From assembly GCA_023663635.1 (NCBI GenBank), contig JAMPHD010000004.1:82266-146265 (forward strand): a stretch of 64,000 nucleotides of DNA. The letters run 5' to 3'. Both the position numbers and the translations under genes were made by a program. Position 1 is the stretch's first letter. Each line of letters starts with the position of its first letter. Shown piece after piece: positions 48,835-58,168 of the stretch. The stretch comes from Acetatifactor muris. GTDB lineage: Bacteria > Bacillota > Clostridia > Lachnospirales > Lachnospiraceae. The notes under the pieces were generated by a model. It had not been told where the DNA came from. It worked only from the letters and a program-made list of their open reading frames with translations, and searched no databases.

Positions 48835-48872
48835 GGCCGCAAAATGTCTCACACGGGCCGCAAAATATCCCA
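48835..48872. promoter_or_regulatory. Direct repeats between the sigma gene and the MATE gene
   Basis: GGCCGCAAAATGTCTCA and GGCCGCAAAATATCCCA start 21 bp apart, exactly two helical turns, in a 263-bp divergent intergenic region. The arrangement suggests binding of a dimeric regulator to one DNA face. Downstream on the plus strand TTGTAA/TATGAT (16-base spacer) and a second pair, GGTAACAGACC/GGTAACAGATC (48981-49008), precede the MATE start. Confidence 0.5.
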
Positions 48873-49008
48873 TTTTGACCTTGTAATTTCTATTTTTCGG
48901 TGTATGATAAAGTATTGGAAATATGGAAAATCATTTAAAAGAAAATCCGGGAAATGTAAAAAAGACTATAAAAGATGGGAAGGTAACAGACCTAAACGGT
49001 AACAGATC

Positions 49009-50364
49009 ATGAAAAGTTATGAGATGGATCTATGCAGCGGCTCCCTGTGGAAGAAAATCCTGTTCTTCAGCGTGCCCCTGATGTTTTCCAATATATTGCA
49101 GGTGGTGTTCAATCTGTCCGATGTGGCCGTGGTGGGCAAATTCGCGGGCCCCGTGGCGCTCGGCGCGGTGGGCTCCACGAGCGTTCTGATCACACTGTTT
49201 ACGGGTGTGCTGATCGGCCTGGCCGGAGGCGTAAACGCCCTGACCGCGCTCTTTATCGGCTCCAAGAACAAAGATTCCCTCCGGGAGACCGTACATACCG
49301 CCGCCATTCTCTGTCTCGGCGCCGGCATTCTGCTCTCGGTATTCGGCATCCTCTTTTCCCGCGGGATCCTGAATATCCTCCACACCAAGGCGGAGCTGAT
49401 CGGGGATGCCGTACTCTATCTGCGCATCTATCTGCTCGGCATGCCCGCTCTGGCGCTCTACAACTTCGGCAACGCCGTGCTGAGCGCCGCCGGAGATACC
49501 CGCCACCCGCTCTACTATCTGAGCCTTGCCGGCGTTCTCAACGTGGCACTGAACCTGTTTTTTGTGATCGGCTGCCACATGGGGGTGGAGGGCGTGGCCA
49601 TCGCCAGCATCCTCTCACAATATCTGTCCGCCATCCTGATCCTGCGCCTGCTGTTGGGCGCGCAGGAAGACTTCTGTCTGCGCCCGCGATATCTGCGCCT
49701 CACTCCGGATAAGGCCGTGCGAATCCTGCAGATCGGACTGCCCTGCGCCCTTCAAAACGCGATCTTTGCCATCGCCAACCTCTTCGTCCAGACCGGCGTC
49801 AACTCCTTTGACCATGTGGTGGTGGAGGGCAACTCCGCGGCAGCCAACGCGGATCCGCTGGTGTATGACATGATGGCGGCCTTCTACACGGCCTGCACCG
49901 GGTTCATCGCGCAGAACTTTGGCGCCAACCAAAAAGACCGCATCCTGAAAAGCTATCTGATCTGTATGCTCTACTCCTTCGCGGTGGGAATCCTGTTGGG
50001 AGTGGGCCTGTATCTCTTCCGACTGCCCTTCCTCTCCCTGTTCACCAATGAGCGGGACGTGATCGCCGCCGGCGCCACCAGACTGTCCGTGATGGCCCTC
50101 TCCTACGGAGTGTCAGCCTTTATGGACTGCACCATCGCCGCCTCCAGGGGCTTGGGCAAGACCATCCTGCCCATGGTCATGGTCATTCTGGGCTCCTGCG
50201 TGTTTCGGATCGTGTGGGTCTATACCGTCTTCGCCCGCTTTCACACCATCGAGTCCCTGTACCTGCTCTACGTCTGCTCCTGGGCGCTGACGGCCGTGGC
50301 GGAAATCCTCTATTTTCTCCACATATACCGACAACTCCAAAGACGATCCGGGACAGTGTCCTAA
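49009..50364 (+). CDS. MATE-family efflux transporter (second)
   Basis: 451 residues, twelve membrane helices. WKKILFFSVPLMFSNILQVVFNLSDVAVVGKF and ALTALFIGSKNKDSL match the DinF/NorM-like MATE fold; the second half repeats the pattern (ALQNAIFAIANLFVQTGVN). No good ribosome binding site precedes the ATG at 49009, while a later ATG (MDLCSG) is equally open, so the start is uncertain. Divergent from the ECF sigma gene, whose regulon may include it. Confidence 0.85.
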   Translation: MKSYEMDLCSGSLWKKILFFSVPLMFSNILQVVFNLSDVAVVGKFAGPVALGAVGSTSVLITLFTGVLIGLAGGVNALTALFIGSKNKDSLRETVHTAAILCLGAGILLSVFGILFSRGILNILHTKAELIGDAVLYLRIYLLGMPALALYNFGNAVLSAAGDTRHPLYYLSLAGVLNVALNLFFVIGCHMGVEGVAIASILSQYLSAILILRLLLGAQEDFCLRPRYLRLTPDKAVRILQIGLPCALQNAIFAIANLFVQTGVNSFDHVVVEGNSAAANADPLVYDMMAAFYTACTGFIAQNFGANQKDRILKSYLICMLYSFAVGILLGVGLYLFRLPFLSLFTNERDVIAAGATRLSVMALSYGVSAFMDCTIAASRGLGKTILPMVMVILGSCVFRIVWVYTVFARFHTIESLYLLYVCSWALTAVAEILYFLHIYRQLQRRSGTVS

Positions 50365-50397
50365 CGGAAACCGCCTCTCGCATTATTGCCCTTTACA

Positions 50398-51486
50398 TCA
50401 TTGCCCCTCGTACTTCTCACTCTGGGCGCGGATCAACTCCTCATCCTCAAAATAATTGATCTTCATGGCGGATTTCACCTCCGCCAATGTCCGGGCCGCC
50501 GTCTCCCTCGCCACATCACTTCCCTGACGCAGCACCTCGTACACCGCGGGAATATCCTTTTCCAACTCTTTTCTGCGGTTGCGGATTGGCTCTAGGGCCT
50601 CCTGCATCACATTGTTCAGGAACTTCTTGACCTTCACGTCCCCCAGACCACCCCGTTGATAATGTGCTTTCAACTCATCCAGATTGGCGTAATCAGGCAG
50701 ATAACGCTCAAAATGCTCTTCCCTGCAAAACGCGTCCAGATAAGTGAACACCGTATTGCCCTCCAGATGCCCCGGATCGCTCACCTGCAGATGCAGCGGA
50801 TCCGTATACATACTCATGATCTTGGCGCGGACCTCATCGGCGGAGTCCGCCAGATAAATGCAGTTTCCAAGGGACTTGCTCATCTTGGCCTTGCCGTCAA
50901 TGCCCGGCAGTCGCTGACAGGCTTCGTTCTCGGGCAGGAGCGCCTTGGGCTCCACCAGTACCGGCGCGTACACCGTGTTGAACTTGTGCACGATCTCTCT
51001 GGTCTGCTCGATCATGGGCAGCTGATCCCCGCCCACGGGCACCGTGGTGGCCTTAAACGCCGTGATGTCCGATGCCTGGCTGATGGGATAGGTGAAAAAT
51101 CCCACCGGAATACTGGCCTCAAAATTCCGCATCTGAATCTCGCTCTTGACCGTGGGGTTGCGCTGCAGCCTCGCCACCGTCACCAGATCCATATAGTAAA
51201 AAGTCAGCTCACACAGCTCTGATATCTGCGACTGAATAAACAACGTGGACTTGGCCGGATCCAGCCCGCAGGACATATAGTCAAGCGCCACCTCTATGAT
51301 GTTCTGCCGCACCTTCTCCGGATTCTCAATATTATCCGTGAGCGCCTGCGCGTCCGCGATCATGATAAAAGTCTTGCTGTATTCCCCGGAATTCTGCAGC
51401 TCCACGCGTCTGCGCAGAGAACCCACATAATGCCCCACATGCAGCCTTCCGGTGGGTCTGTCTCCCGTCAAAATGATCTTATCCAT
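50398..51486 (-). CDS. trpS: Tryptophanyl-tRNA synthetase
   Basis: 362 residues, class Ic synthetase. The HIGH-type signature is [13 protein letters not shown] and the KMSKS loop is [10 protein letters not shown]. Also seen are the [14 protein letters not shown] anticodon/dimer segment and [12 protein letters not shown], the amino-acid pocket. It charges tRNA-Trp. GGGAGCGG precedes the ATG at 51486. No T-box leader is evident upstream, so regulation by tRNA is not supported here. Confidence 0.94.
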   Translation of the reverse strand: MDKIILTGDRPTGRLHVGHYVGSLRRRVELQNSGEYSKTFIMIADAQALTDNIENPEKVRQNIIEVALDYMSCGLDPAKSTLFIQSQISELCELTFYYMDLVTVARLQRNPTVKSEIQMRNFEASIPVGFFTYPISQASDITAFKATTVPVGGDQLPMIEQTREIVHKFNTVYAPVLVEPKALLPENEACQRLPGIDGKAKMSKSLGNCIYLADSADEVRAKIMSMYTDPLHLQVSDPGHLEGNTVFTYLDAFCREEHFERYLPDYANLDELKAHYQRGGLGDVKVKKFLNNVMQEALEPIRNRRKELEKDIPAVYEVLRQGSDVARETAARTLAEVKSAMKINYFEDEELIRAQSEKYEGQ

Positions 51487-51545
51487 CTCAATCCGCTCCC
51501 ATCTGCCCGTCCGTCGGGCCCTGCGATCCGCGATACCGTATGTTC

Positions 51546-52430
51546 CTATACGGTCTGCAGATCTTTCTCCAATATTTCCAACTGTTGGATCGTCAAATCC
51601 GTGTATAGGGCAATCTCCTCCTTAGACAGTTGATTCTTTTGTAACATCCTGAGCGCCATCTGCCGCTTGCTCTGTTCCATGCCCTGTTGTATTCCCTGCT
51701 CCAAACCCTGCTGTATTCCCTGTTCTAAGCCCTGCTGTATTCCCTGTTCTAAGCCCTGCTGTATTCCCTGCTCCAAACCCTGCTCTAATTTTTCCTGATA
51801 TTTCATCTGCAATGTCATATAATCCAACCTCCATTTCTCATTTTTCCTGACGGATTCTATCTCCTCCGCCAACGCTATGGTATAATCATCCGATGCCGCC
51901 CTGCCGTCAATGAAATCAAGCACTTTCTTCATCTCCGGCGTGATGTCGTCTATGATTCCCTTTGTGTTCAAAAAGATTTTGACGGCATCATCGCCCAGCC
52001 TCAAGTTCGGGTGCTGCGCACAGCGGTTTTCAAAGGTATAAATATGTCTCCCCTCGCCGAAGGGATCAAAAGTACATACAAAAATGATAAAGCTCCGTTT
52101 CAGATCCCTGTAATTTTCTCCCTTTTCCAAAATGCCAAGATCTATCATCCCCTGATAGTATCTCGTTCTCTTCGGCAGGTTCCCATTCTCCGTGGTCTGC
52201 ATTTCAATATTATACACCGAATGGTCGCCATCTTCCACATAAATATCAAGTCTCACACTCTTGGCATCGGCCGCAAGATCTATGGTGTCCTGTGCCCTAG
52301 GGTATTCGATTCGGGAAATTTTTATGCCGAGCACTCTCTCCAAGAAAGGCTTGCAAAACTTCGGATTCCTCATGACAACGCTGAACATAAAATCATCTTT
52401 CAACTGTAATTCTTCAAAGGCTTTCCCCAT
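51546..52430 (-). CDS. Rpn-family recombination-promoting nuclease / PD-(D/E)XK transposase-like protein
   Basis: 294 residues from the ATG at 52430 (GAGAGG upstream). [27 protein letters not shown] leads into a PD-(D/E)XK core: [26 protein letters not shown] has the Asp and Glu-x-Gln. RpnA-type proteins are DNA endonucleases that raise RecA-independent recombination; related anti-phage roles are reported. Near the C-terminus an eight-residue unit QGLEQGIQ is repeated four times (24-bp DNA repeat, about 51690-51785), a known variable feature of this family. It marks the left edge of the defence region. Confidence 0.85.
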   Translation of the reverse strand: MGKAFEELQLKDDFMFSVVMRNPKFCKPFLERVLGIKISRIEYPRAQDTIDLAADAKSVRLDIYVEDGDHSVYNIEMQTTENGNLPKRTRYYQGMIDLGILEKGENYRDLKRSFIIFVCTFDPFGEGRHIYTFENRCAQHPNLRLGDDAVKIFLNTKGIIDDITPEMKKVLDFIDGRAASDDYTIALAEEIESVRKNEKWRLDYMTLQMKYQEKLEQGLEQGIQQGLEQGIQQGLEQGIQQGLEQGIQQGMEQSKRQMALRMLQKNQLSKEEIALYTDLTIQQLEILEKDLQTV

Positions 52431-52456
52431 AAAAATCCTCTCTTTCATTATAATCT

Positions 52457-52561
52457 ATGCCTGTGCCGTTGGCAAGCGCTGTAATTTTGCGATCTTGGAT
52501 ATTTGCGGAGAAGAACTTCCCCGATCATGAATTAATTGAGCTTTTAAACAAAAATTTTTAA
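52457..52561 (+). CDS. Short ORF, possible 3' remnant of a lost gene
   Basis: 34 codons ending SWIFAEKNFPDHELIELLNKNF, which has the look of a real helical C-terminus. No ribosome binding site and no upstream continuation. It may be debris from an insertion at the island edge. The rest of the 52431-52629 gap is AT-rich without visible features. Confidence 0.2.
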   Translation: MPVPLASAVILRSWIFAEKNFPDHELIELLNKNF

Positions 52562-52629
52562 GACAAATCAGAAAAATAAAGAGTCATTGGAATTAGTATA
52601 TTTCAAAACAGACCAAAAAAGCAACCTTT

Positions 52630-53355
52630 TTAATTCGGAATTACATGATATTTCATATGATTTGCTTTAAACCAACAGTACCCCGCATCGATCCGGTCCA
52701 CACTCATATCTGTTTCATCCACAAAATAAATGAAGTCATCCTGAATGATCACGGTAGAACCATACCAATACGGATCATCGTATTCAGGATCTCTGCTTGA
52801 AATGTCATACTCAACATTTCCCCAAAACCAAACTTCTATTTTGCATCCCCATGTGCCGTCAAATTTTACATACAGCATACCGTTTTCCAATTGTCTGCAC
52901 TCTTCGATATAAGCATCATGAAAGCCGCCGGAAACCCATTCAAGATTTTTGATATCTTTTTCCGTTTTGATTTCCGGTTCCGGATCATAAACATATCCTG
53001 CATCCATCGCTTTACATCTGCTGTATATTTCATCAGGCACTATCCGGTTTTCAATAATCTCATCTGCCAATTCTCTCGGCAAGAAATCAACCCCGCCAAC
53101 ACCCTCCTCATCTGTGATCCAATTATCCCCGTCAGCGTCCACAATAAGTATCTGCGGGATCAGATATTTGATATTGGGCTGCATTTCAAGACACTTAACC
53201 AAATATTTTCCCTCTTCATCCCACACAACATAATAAGGCGTATGGACGCTCTCAAGATAACGTTGATAATCATCCTCCGATTTAACGTCATTATAATATC
53301 CAAACACCGGTGATATATAATATTTTCCGTTTCCCTGTCTTACGATCGCATGCAT
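52630..53355 (-). CDS. Hypothetical protein with Trp/Tyr/Asp-rich sequence
   Basis: 241 residues from the ATG at 53355 (GGGGAG nine bases upstream). No family recognised. It is soluble and acidic, with QILIVDADGDNWITDEEGVGG and a C-terminal segment rich in W/Y/D (WGCKIEVWFWGNVEYDISSRD; DPYWYGSTVIIQDDFIYFVDETDMS). The profile resembles small acidic immunity-type or sensor proteins. It starts 18 bp after the coiled-coil gene, in the same direction, so it may be its partner. Confidence 0.6.
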   Translation of the reverse strand: MHAIVRQGNGKYYISPVFGYYNDVKSEDDYQRYLESVHTPYYVVWDEEGKYLVKCLEMQPNIKYLIPQILIVDADGDNWITDEEGVGGVDFLPRELADEIIENRIVPDEIYSRCKAMDAGYVYDPEPEIKTEKDIKNLEWVSGGFHDAYIEECRQLENGMLYVKFDGTWGCKIEVWFWGNVEYDISSRDPEYDDPYWYGSTVIIQDDFIYFVDETDMSVDRIDAGYCWFKANHMKYHVIPN

Positions 53356-53373
53356 CAAATATCACTCCCCTAT

Positions 53374-55023
53374 CTATTTCACTTTTCTGGTCGAATAATT
53401 GTCCAAATGCTCGCCACAATGGCCGACAATGACTTTTTTCAATTTGACCGAATAACCAAAATGAATACTCTGCTTGTGTTTCGAATAGGTAATATGCGCC
53501 TCAATATCAATCATCTCACCGTCAAATTCCGTCTGAAACTGACGCATCAGATTTTTATCTTTTCTAGTCATAGTTCCCTCGCCGCGCACCGCGTCAATTT
53601 GGGTCGCCCGGCGAAACTCGGCAAAAATATCCCCATTCGCTTTCCGATAGAGATCACACATGGTATTGGACAACGCAAAGAAAACCTTCCACAATTCGTC
53701 CAATTCCAGTCTGCACTTCTTAGCGGATTTCCTGGCATCCTCCGAAAACGCAATTCTATCCGCAAAAGTACAGTTAAAATAATCCATCACTTTCTCAACG
53801 CTGTCAGGCAGAGCCGCGATTTCCAGTCTGGCATCCTGCGCGCGACGCAGTCCGCTGTTTTCCTCGGCTGCGGAACGAAACTGCTCTACCTGAGCCTCCA
53901 GATTGAACGTCTTGGCTTTCTCCGCCTCCAACTGTTCCTGCATATCAGCCAGATCCGCCTCCACCTTCAGGCGCTTGTCTTCTTCCTCTATCAGCTCCTG
54001 CAGATGTTCGTTCTCCATCTGCGTGAGTCCGGCCCGATGATCCGTCAACAATTTCTCCCTTCGCTGTTCCCTGATTGCAGCCTCCTTTTTCCTTTTGCAC
54101 TCCTCCAGACAGAAGAATGAATCGTAAAAATGGACATTTTGCGAGAATGCACGGAGCAAATAATCGATTACTTGTTCCCCGCCAAAAGTCTGAATGTCAT
54201 TAGCGCTCAAATATCTGTGCCTTGTCGGATCCTGACGGTCGGGCTGATATACCCGAATTCCTCCGCCAAAACAGGCATAGTCCGCATTCATATAGCTCAT
54301 TTCGCGTGAAAATTCGGGATTATCCGCATAAAAGACAAGGGCATTCCCCAATATTTTCTCTGCCAATACATCCGGATTTACCAAACATCTGGTTTCCTGA
54401 GTTTCGTAATTGATAATCTGCGGACTGATAAAGATATAGGGAAACTTTCGGTTTTCATCGATAATCCTCTGAAAAAAGTCAGGCCACTCTCCCGCTTTCA
54501 GTTTCTGCGGAACCCGCAGAAGTTCATCCGGCCCGCAAAAAGAATGTATACTCTGATCATCCACAATATTCAGAATCAAATTCGGAATGCTAGGGGTCGG
54601 TACATCCATGTACGGCCCGATAAATCCCGCACGATCGCTATAGGAAACCACACAGGACAGGACAGCGTGATTGGCATGATCCTGTTCATAACCGAGCTCC
54701 GTGATCCACTGCTGGTTTGCGTACCTTGGTTCATGTCTGAAATTCTCCTGCACACGGCAGGCCCAATACTGCGCATCAGAATCCTCCGGAGCGAAAAACA
54801 CCGACTCAAACCATACACTGTTATCCTCAGCGTTCAACTTGCCTCCCCATTTCAAATGGGTCCACTCCTGAGGATCCGAGGGCAGGGTAACATGGCGCTT
54901 GCGGCATTTCCTCGTCTGCCAGTTTTTGATATGCATCACAATTTTCCATAAAAGATCATCCTCCGGCTTGACCGGCGCAATGGAAAATTTAACTTTGTAA
55001 AACATGGTCGCATAGTTGTGCAT
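53374..55023 (-). CDS. Large coiled-coil protein with possible RelE-like C-terminal domain
   Basis: 549 residues; AAGGAGG precedes the ATG. Three parts are visible. Residues ~1-300 are mixed alpha/beta, with a segment NPDVLAEKILGNALVFYAD ... CFGGGIRVYQPDRQD that recurs, to my knowledge, in defence-associated proteins. Residues ~305-385 are a charged coiled coil (KRKKEAAIREQRREKL ... LADMQEQLEAEKAKTF). The C-terminal ~65 residues (SIHFGYSVKLKKVIVGHCGEHL) resemble the core of RelE/ParE-like RNases. Placed 32 bp behind the PLD-helicase gene. Function unknown; the RelE-like reading is tentative. Confidence 0.6.
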   Translation of the reverse strand: MHNYATMFYKVKFSIAPVKPEDDLLWKIVMHIKNWQTRKCRKRHVTLPSDPQEWTHLKWGGKLNAEDNSVWFESVFFAPEDSDAQYWACRVQENFRHEPRYANQQWITELGYEQDHANHAVLSCVVSYSDRAGFIGPYMDVPTPSIPNLILNIVDDQSIHSFCGPDELLRVPQKLKAGEWPDFFQRIIDENRKFPYIFISPQIINYETQETRCLVNPDVLAEKILGNALVFYADNPEFSREMSYMNADYACFGGGIRVYQPDRQDPTRHRYLSANDIQTFGGEQVIDYLLRAFSQNVHFYDSFFCLEECKRKKEAAIREQRREKLLTDHRAGLTQMENEHLQELIEEEDKRLKVEADLADMQEQLEAEKAKTFNLEAQVEQFRSAAEENSGLRRAQDARLEIAALPDSVEKVMDYFNCTFADRIAFSEDARKSAKKCRLELDELWKVFFALSNTMCDLYRKANGDIFAEFRRATQIDAVRGEGTMTRKDKNLMRQFQTEFDGEMIDIEAHITYSKHKQSIHFGYSVKLKKVIVGHCGEHLDNYSTRKVK

Positions 55024-55055
55024 AATTGTTTCCTCCTTGGTGAAAATGCGGGGAG

Positions 55056-57563
55056 CTAGATTTCCCCCGCATACCTTCTCCGATAATACTCCATGGTGCG
55101 GTATTCCAGTATATCCCGCATCTGACGCCTGAAGGCCTCATTCCCGATGACCCCCGCCAAATCGTCCCTGATCGCCAGAGCATAACCTTCCCTGTCGATA
55201 AAGAAACCTTTGCCGGATGCCTTCAAAAACTTAATGGGCATACTCTTCGCCTTGCTCAGATGCTGCCTGTTCGTCATGGCCCTGTAATCCGCATAAGAGA
55301 TACCCTCCGCGAAATCCTTCCAGTTCGTTCCGTTGTCAAAGAAACGTTTCCATGCCGTCAGGACATCCTCATCCGTAACCGCCAAACGTATCCTGCCGTC
55401 ATTATAAAAACCGTACAAGATCGGCATCTTGTAGACTTTTTGCATATCCGTGGTCTCGATCAGCGATAAAAACTCTCTCCCGATTCCGGAATATACGATC
55501 TCCTCATCCGCCGACAGCTCACCCATTTCATGCAGGAAATCCATATATCCGCGGAACGGATTTTCCTTGGCATGGCTGACACAATATCGGTACAGATCGT
55601 CTTCCATGCGGGTAAACAATTCCATTCGTGTGGGAACCTTTCCGTCCAACAATTCCTTCACCCGATAAAATTCCTTCCGGATCCTCTCCCTGACGGACAG
55701 CGATCTGTTGTCCAAGTTCTTAAACAGATCGATCAGGCGCATGTCAAAATCCACGATGCAATCATCCGGATATTCCATGTCGCCATAATCGCCGCCCTGT
55801 CTCTCTCCGGAAACTTGTCCGTCGGCTTGTCCGGCAGCCTGCCCGCCGCTCAAAAGCCACGGCGCCCGTCCCGCTTTTTCATAATTCCCGATAAAGTCCA
55901 AGACATTGAGATATTCTTTCCCCCTGCAGGTGCGCAGCCCGCGCCCTAATTGCTGCAAAAAAACGATTGGCGACTCCGTGGGCCGCAGGAACATGACCAT
56001 ATCCAGAGAGGCGATATCCACGCCCTCATTAAACATATCCACCGAGAAGATCACCCGGATCTCCCGATTCTTCAGCTTGGCGATCGCTATGTTCCTGTCT
56101 TCCGAGAACTCACCGTCCGCCCCGCTGTATACCGCTACCGCCGGAACGCCCCTTTGGCAGAAATCCCTCGCCATGTCCTCGGCATGCTGCTTGGAACAGC
56201 AGAAACCAAGCGCTCTCTTAGAGCGATATTTCCTGTAATATTTATAGATCAGCTCATATCGTTTTGCATTATCGGTATAAGCCCTCGTCAATTCTCCTTC
56301 ATTATAACGGCCTTTTACAAGGCGCAGGGATGAATAATCCGTCTCGTCAAATATGCCGTAATAGTGAAACGGCACCAATATCCCTTTATTGATCGCCTCT
56401 TTTAGAGAGATCTCATAGGGCACATTATAATCACAGATCTCATAAATATTTTTGCCGTCCATCCGCTCAGGCGTGGCGGTAAGCCCCAGTAGAAACCGCG
56501 GCTTAAAATAGTTGACGATCCTGCGATATTGATCGTTGACGGCATGGTGAAATTCATCAATGACCAGATAATCAAAATAGTCCGGCGCAAAGAAAGCATC
56601 CGTCAGATACTCACTTCTCCCCAAAGTCGCGACAGACGCAAAGATCACCGCCTTGTCCGTATCTTTGCGATCACCTGTGAAAAATCCGTAATCATCCGAA
56701 TTCCTCACGTTTTGAAAAGATCGGGCCGCCTGTTGCAGGATCTCCTCCCGATGCGCCACAAACAACACACGCTCATAGGGCGCCGAATCAAAAGCGGCCA
56801 GATAGGTCTTGCCCACTCCGGTGGCCGCCTGTACCAATCCCTTGGTCGCGCCCTCTGCCCTGCTGTCCTCCAAGGCATACAAAGCCTCTATCTGCGCGCC
56901 CCTCGGTTGGAATAAAACCTCCACCCCCGCGTCCGCCGTTTCCTCCGCGTCGTCATATTTTGCAAGGTCTTTGGCGACAGCGGGTTTGTGCCAGTTTTTG
57001 GAATACGCAAGCAGCTCCTCGTCATTGATCGCGATGGAATGATTTTCAAACAGATCCATAAAAGTCTCGTAAAACAGATCAAAATTCTTCCTGTCGTTGA
57101 GACTGCTGAACCGATAATTCCACTCGATTCCCGAGGTCAGGGCGCTCCTTGAAATATTGGAAGATCCGATGTATATCTCCCCCACATCTCCACAGTGAAA
57201 TATGTAAGATTTCGGGTGAAAGGAACGCTCCTTATCATTGTAAAATCTGAGGTCCACCCGATCGCCCAATTCCCTTTTGATCAGATATAAGGCCGAGGGC
57301 TGCGTGATCCCAAGATAATTCCCCGTGAGAATGCGTACCTGCACCCCACGGTCCAGAGCGGCCTTCAGATCCTTCAGTATCATTCTCACCCCGGATTCCA
57401 TCAAAAACGAGACGATCATGTCAATCTTATCCGCCTTAAGCATGCTCGCGCTTAATTGATAATACAAAAAGCGGCTCCTATCCCTGCCGCCGGTTATCAC
57501 GTCCGTGGGTTCTATCCGTAGTTCCCCGGACTCTACCTTTTCCGCAAAATCAGATTGAGCCAC
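55056..57563 (-). CDS. PLD-nuclease/DEAD-box helicase fusion
   Basis: 835 residues from a GTG at 57563 (AGGTGAGG upstream, inside the methyltransferase gene). Residues ~20-180: phospholipase-D-like nuclease with one HxK motif (FHPKSY, His116/Lys118) and IGSSNIS. Residues ~215-560: superfamily 2 helicase with Walker A AATGVGKT (246-253), motif II DEFHH (336-340), TATPERMDG, and motif VI QQLGRGLR (537-544). A Gly/Gln-rich linker follows, then a ~240-residue C-terminal domain rich in basic helices. The fusion is typical of predicted restriction-like or phage-defence helicases. All core residues are intact. Confidence 0.88.
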   Translation of the reverse strand: MAQSDFAEKVESGELRIEPTDVITGGRDRSRFLYYQLSASMLKADKIDMIVSFLMESGVRMILKDLKAALDRGVQVRILTGNYLGITQPSALYLIKRELGDRVDLRFYNDKERSFHPKSYIFHCGDVGEIYIGSSNISRSALTSGIEWNYRFSSLNDRKNFDLFYETFMDLFENHSIAINDEELLAYSKNWHKPAVAKDLAKYDDAEETADAGVEVLFQPRGAQIEALYALEDSRAEGATKGLVQAATGVGKTYLAAFDSAPYERVLFVAHREEILQQAARSFQNVRNSDDYGFFTGDRKDTDKAVIFASVATLGRSEYLTDAFFAPDYFDYLVIDEFHHAVNDQYRRIVNYFKPRFLLGLTATPERMDGKNIYEICDYNVPYEISLKEAINKGILVPFHYYGIFDETDYSSLRLVKGRYNEGELTRAYTDNAKRYELIYKYYRKYRSKRALGFCCSKQHAEDMARDFCQRGVPAVAVYSGADGEFSEDRNIAIAKLKNREIRVIFSVDMFNEGVDIASLDMVMFLRPTESPIVFLQQLGRGLRTCRGKEYLNVLDFIGNYEKAGRAPWLLSGGQAAGQADGQVSGERQGGDYGDMEYPDDCIVDFDMRLIDLFKNLDNRSLSVRERIRKEFYRVKELLDGKVPTRMELFTRMEDDLYRYCVSHAKENPFRGYMDFLHEMGELSADEEIVYSGIGREFLSLIETTDMQKVYKMPILYGFYNDGRIRLAVTDEDVLTAWKRFFDNGTNWKDFAEGISYADYRAMTNRQHLSKAKSMPIKFLKASGKGFFIDREGYALAIRDDLAGVIGNEAFRRQMRDILEYRTMEYYRRRYAGEI

Positions 57564-58126
57564 TTTTCCTCACCTCTTCCCGGCCGTACATCCGCAGTCA
57601 CCCATTGTTCTTCCACGGTCAGAGACTTCGTTTCTTTTAAAAACTCCGCAAAAGTCTCCTCCGTCATGTCCGTGAAGTAACGCCCGTTCCTCTCCCCCGC
57701 AAAAGTGCCGTATTTGAAGGACGTATAAATAATGCCGGCATCCTTTAAAGCCGTTGCCATTTTCCCCATGACATCCCCGAGTTCATCCGCCGGCAGATGC
57801 AATATGGAAGAACAGGCCCAAATACCGTCATATCTGCCGACCTCCGCCAGTTCCCCAAAAAGCATGTTGCGCACTTCAATTCCCGTGTATTCTGCCGCCA
57901 GTCTGCACAATTCCATGGAACCGTCCGTCGCGTCAACCCGACAGCCCCGCTCCAGAAAATACTTCGTATCCCGCCCGGAACCGCAGCCAAAATCCAGTAT
58001 ATAAGCGGAATCCGGCAGTTTGCGCAGGAACCGGTCTTGGATTTCCGAGAAGTCCACATGCAGAGTGGTGGTGGAGAAGTTCTGCGCGTGGGTGTTGTAG
58101 TAAGATAGGGTAGGGTTGTTTTGCAT
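57533..58126 (-). CDS. Class I SAM-dependent methyltransferase
   Basis: 197 residues from the ATG at 58126 (AGAGG upstream). SAM-binding motif I is LDFGCGSGRDTKYFLERG, followed by the acidic VDATDGS and the WACSSILHLP motif IV-like segment. This is the small TehB/UbiE-like type, without DNA-methylase NPPY or DPPY signatures, so the target may be a small molecule, RNA or protein rather than DNA. It overlaps the helicase start by 31 bp, indicating a functional pair. The same pairing may mark self DNA or RNA or modify the helicase substrate. Confidence 0.82.
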   Translation of the reverse strand: MQNNPTLSYYNTHAQNFSTTTLHVDFSEIQDRFLRKLPDSAYILDFGCGSGRDTKYFLERGCRVDATDGSMELCRLAAEYTGIEVRNMLFGELAEVGRYDGIWACSSILHLPADELGDVMGKMATALKDAGIIYTSFKYGTFAGERNGRYFTDMTEETFAEFLKETKSLTVEEQWVTADVRPGRGEEKWLNLILRKR

Positions 58127-58168
58127 GGGATACCTCTGTATGTAGGTACGTTATTTTAATCTACTGTT

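Noticed and set aside
51487..51560. T-box leader for trpS
   Set aside because: Only a short CCGTAT/ATACGG hairpin at the Rpn stop and no T-box or specifier-loop sequence.
52630..58126. Assignment of the helicase cluster to DISARM
   Set aside because: No DrmB (DUF1998) gene and no DNA-type methylase; the PLD domain is fused to the helicase rather than separate.
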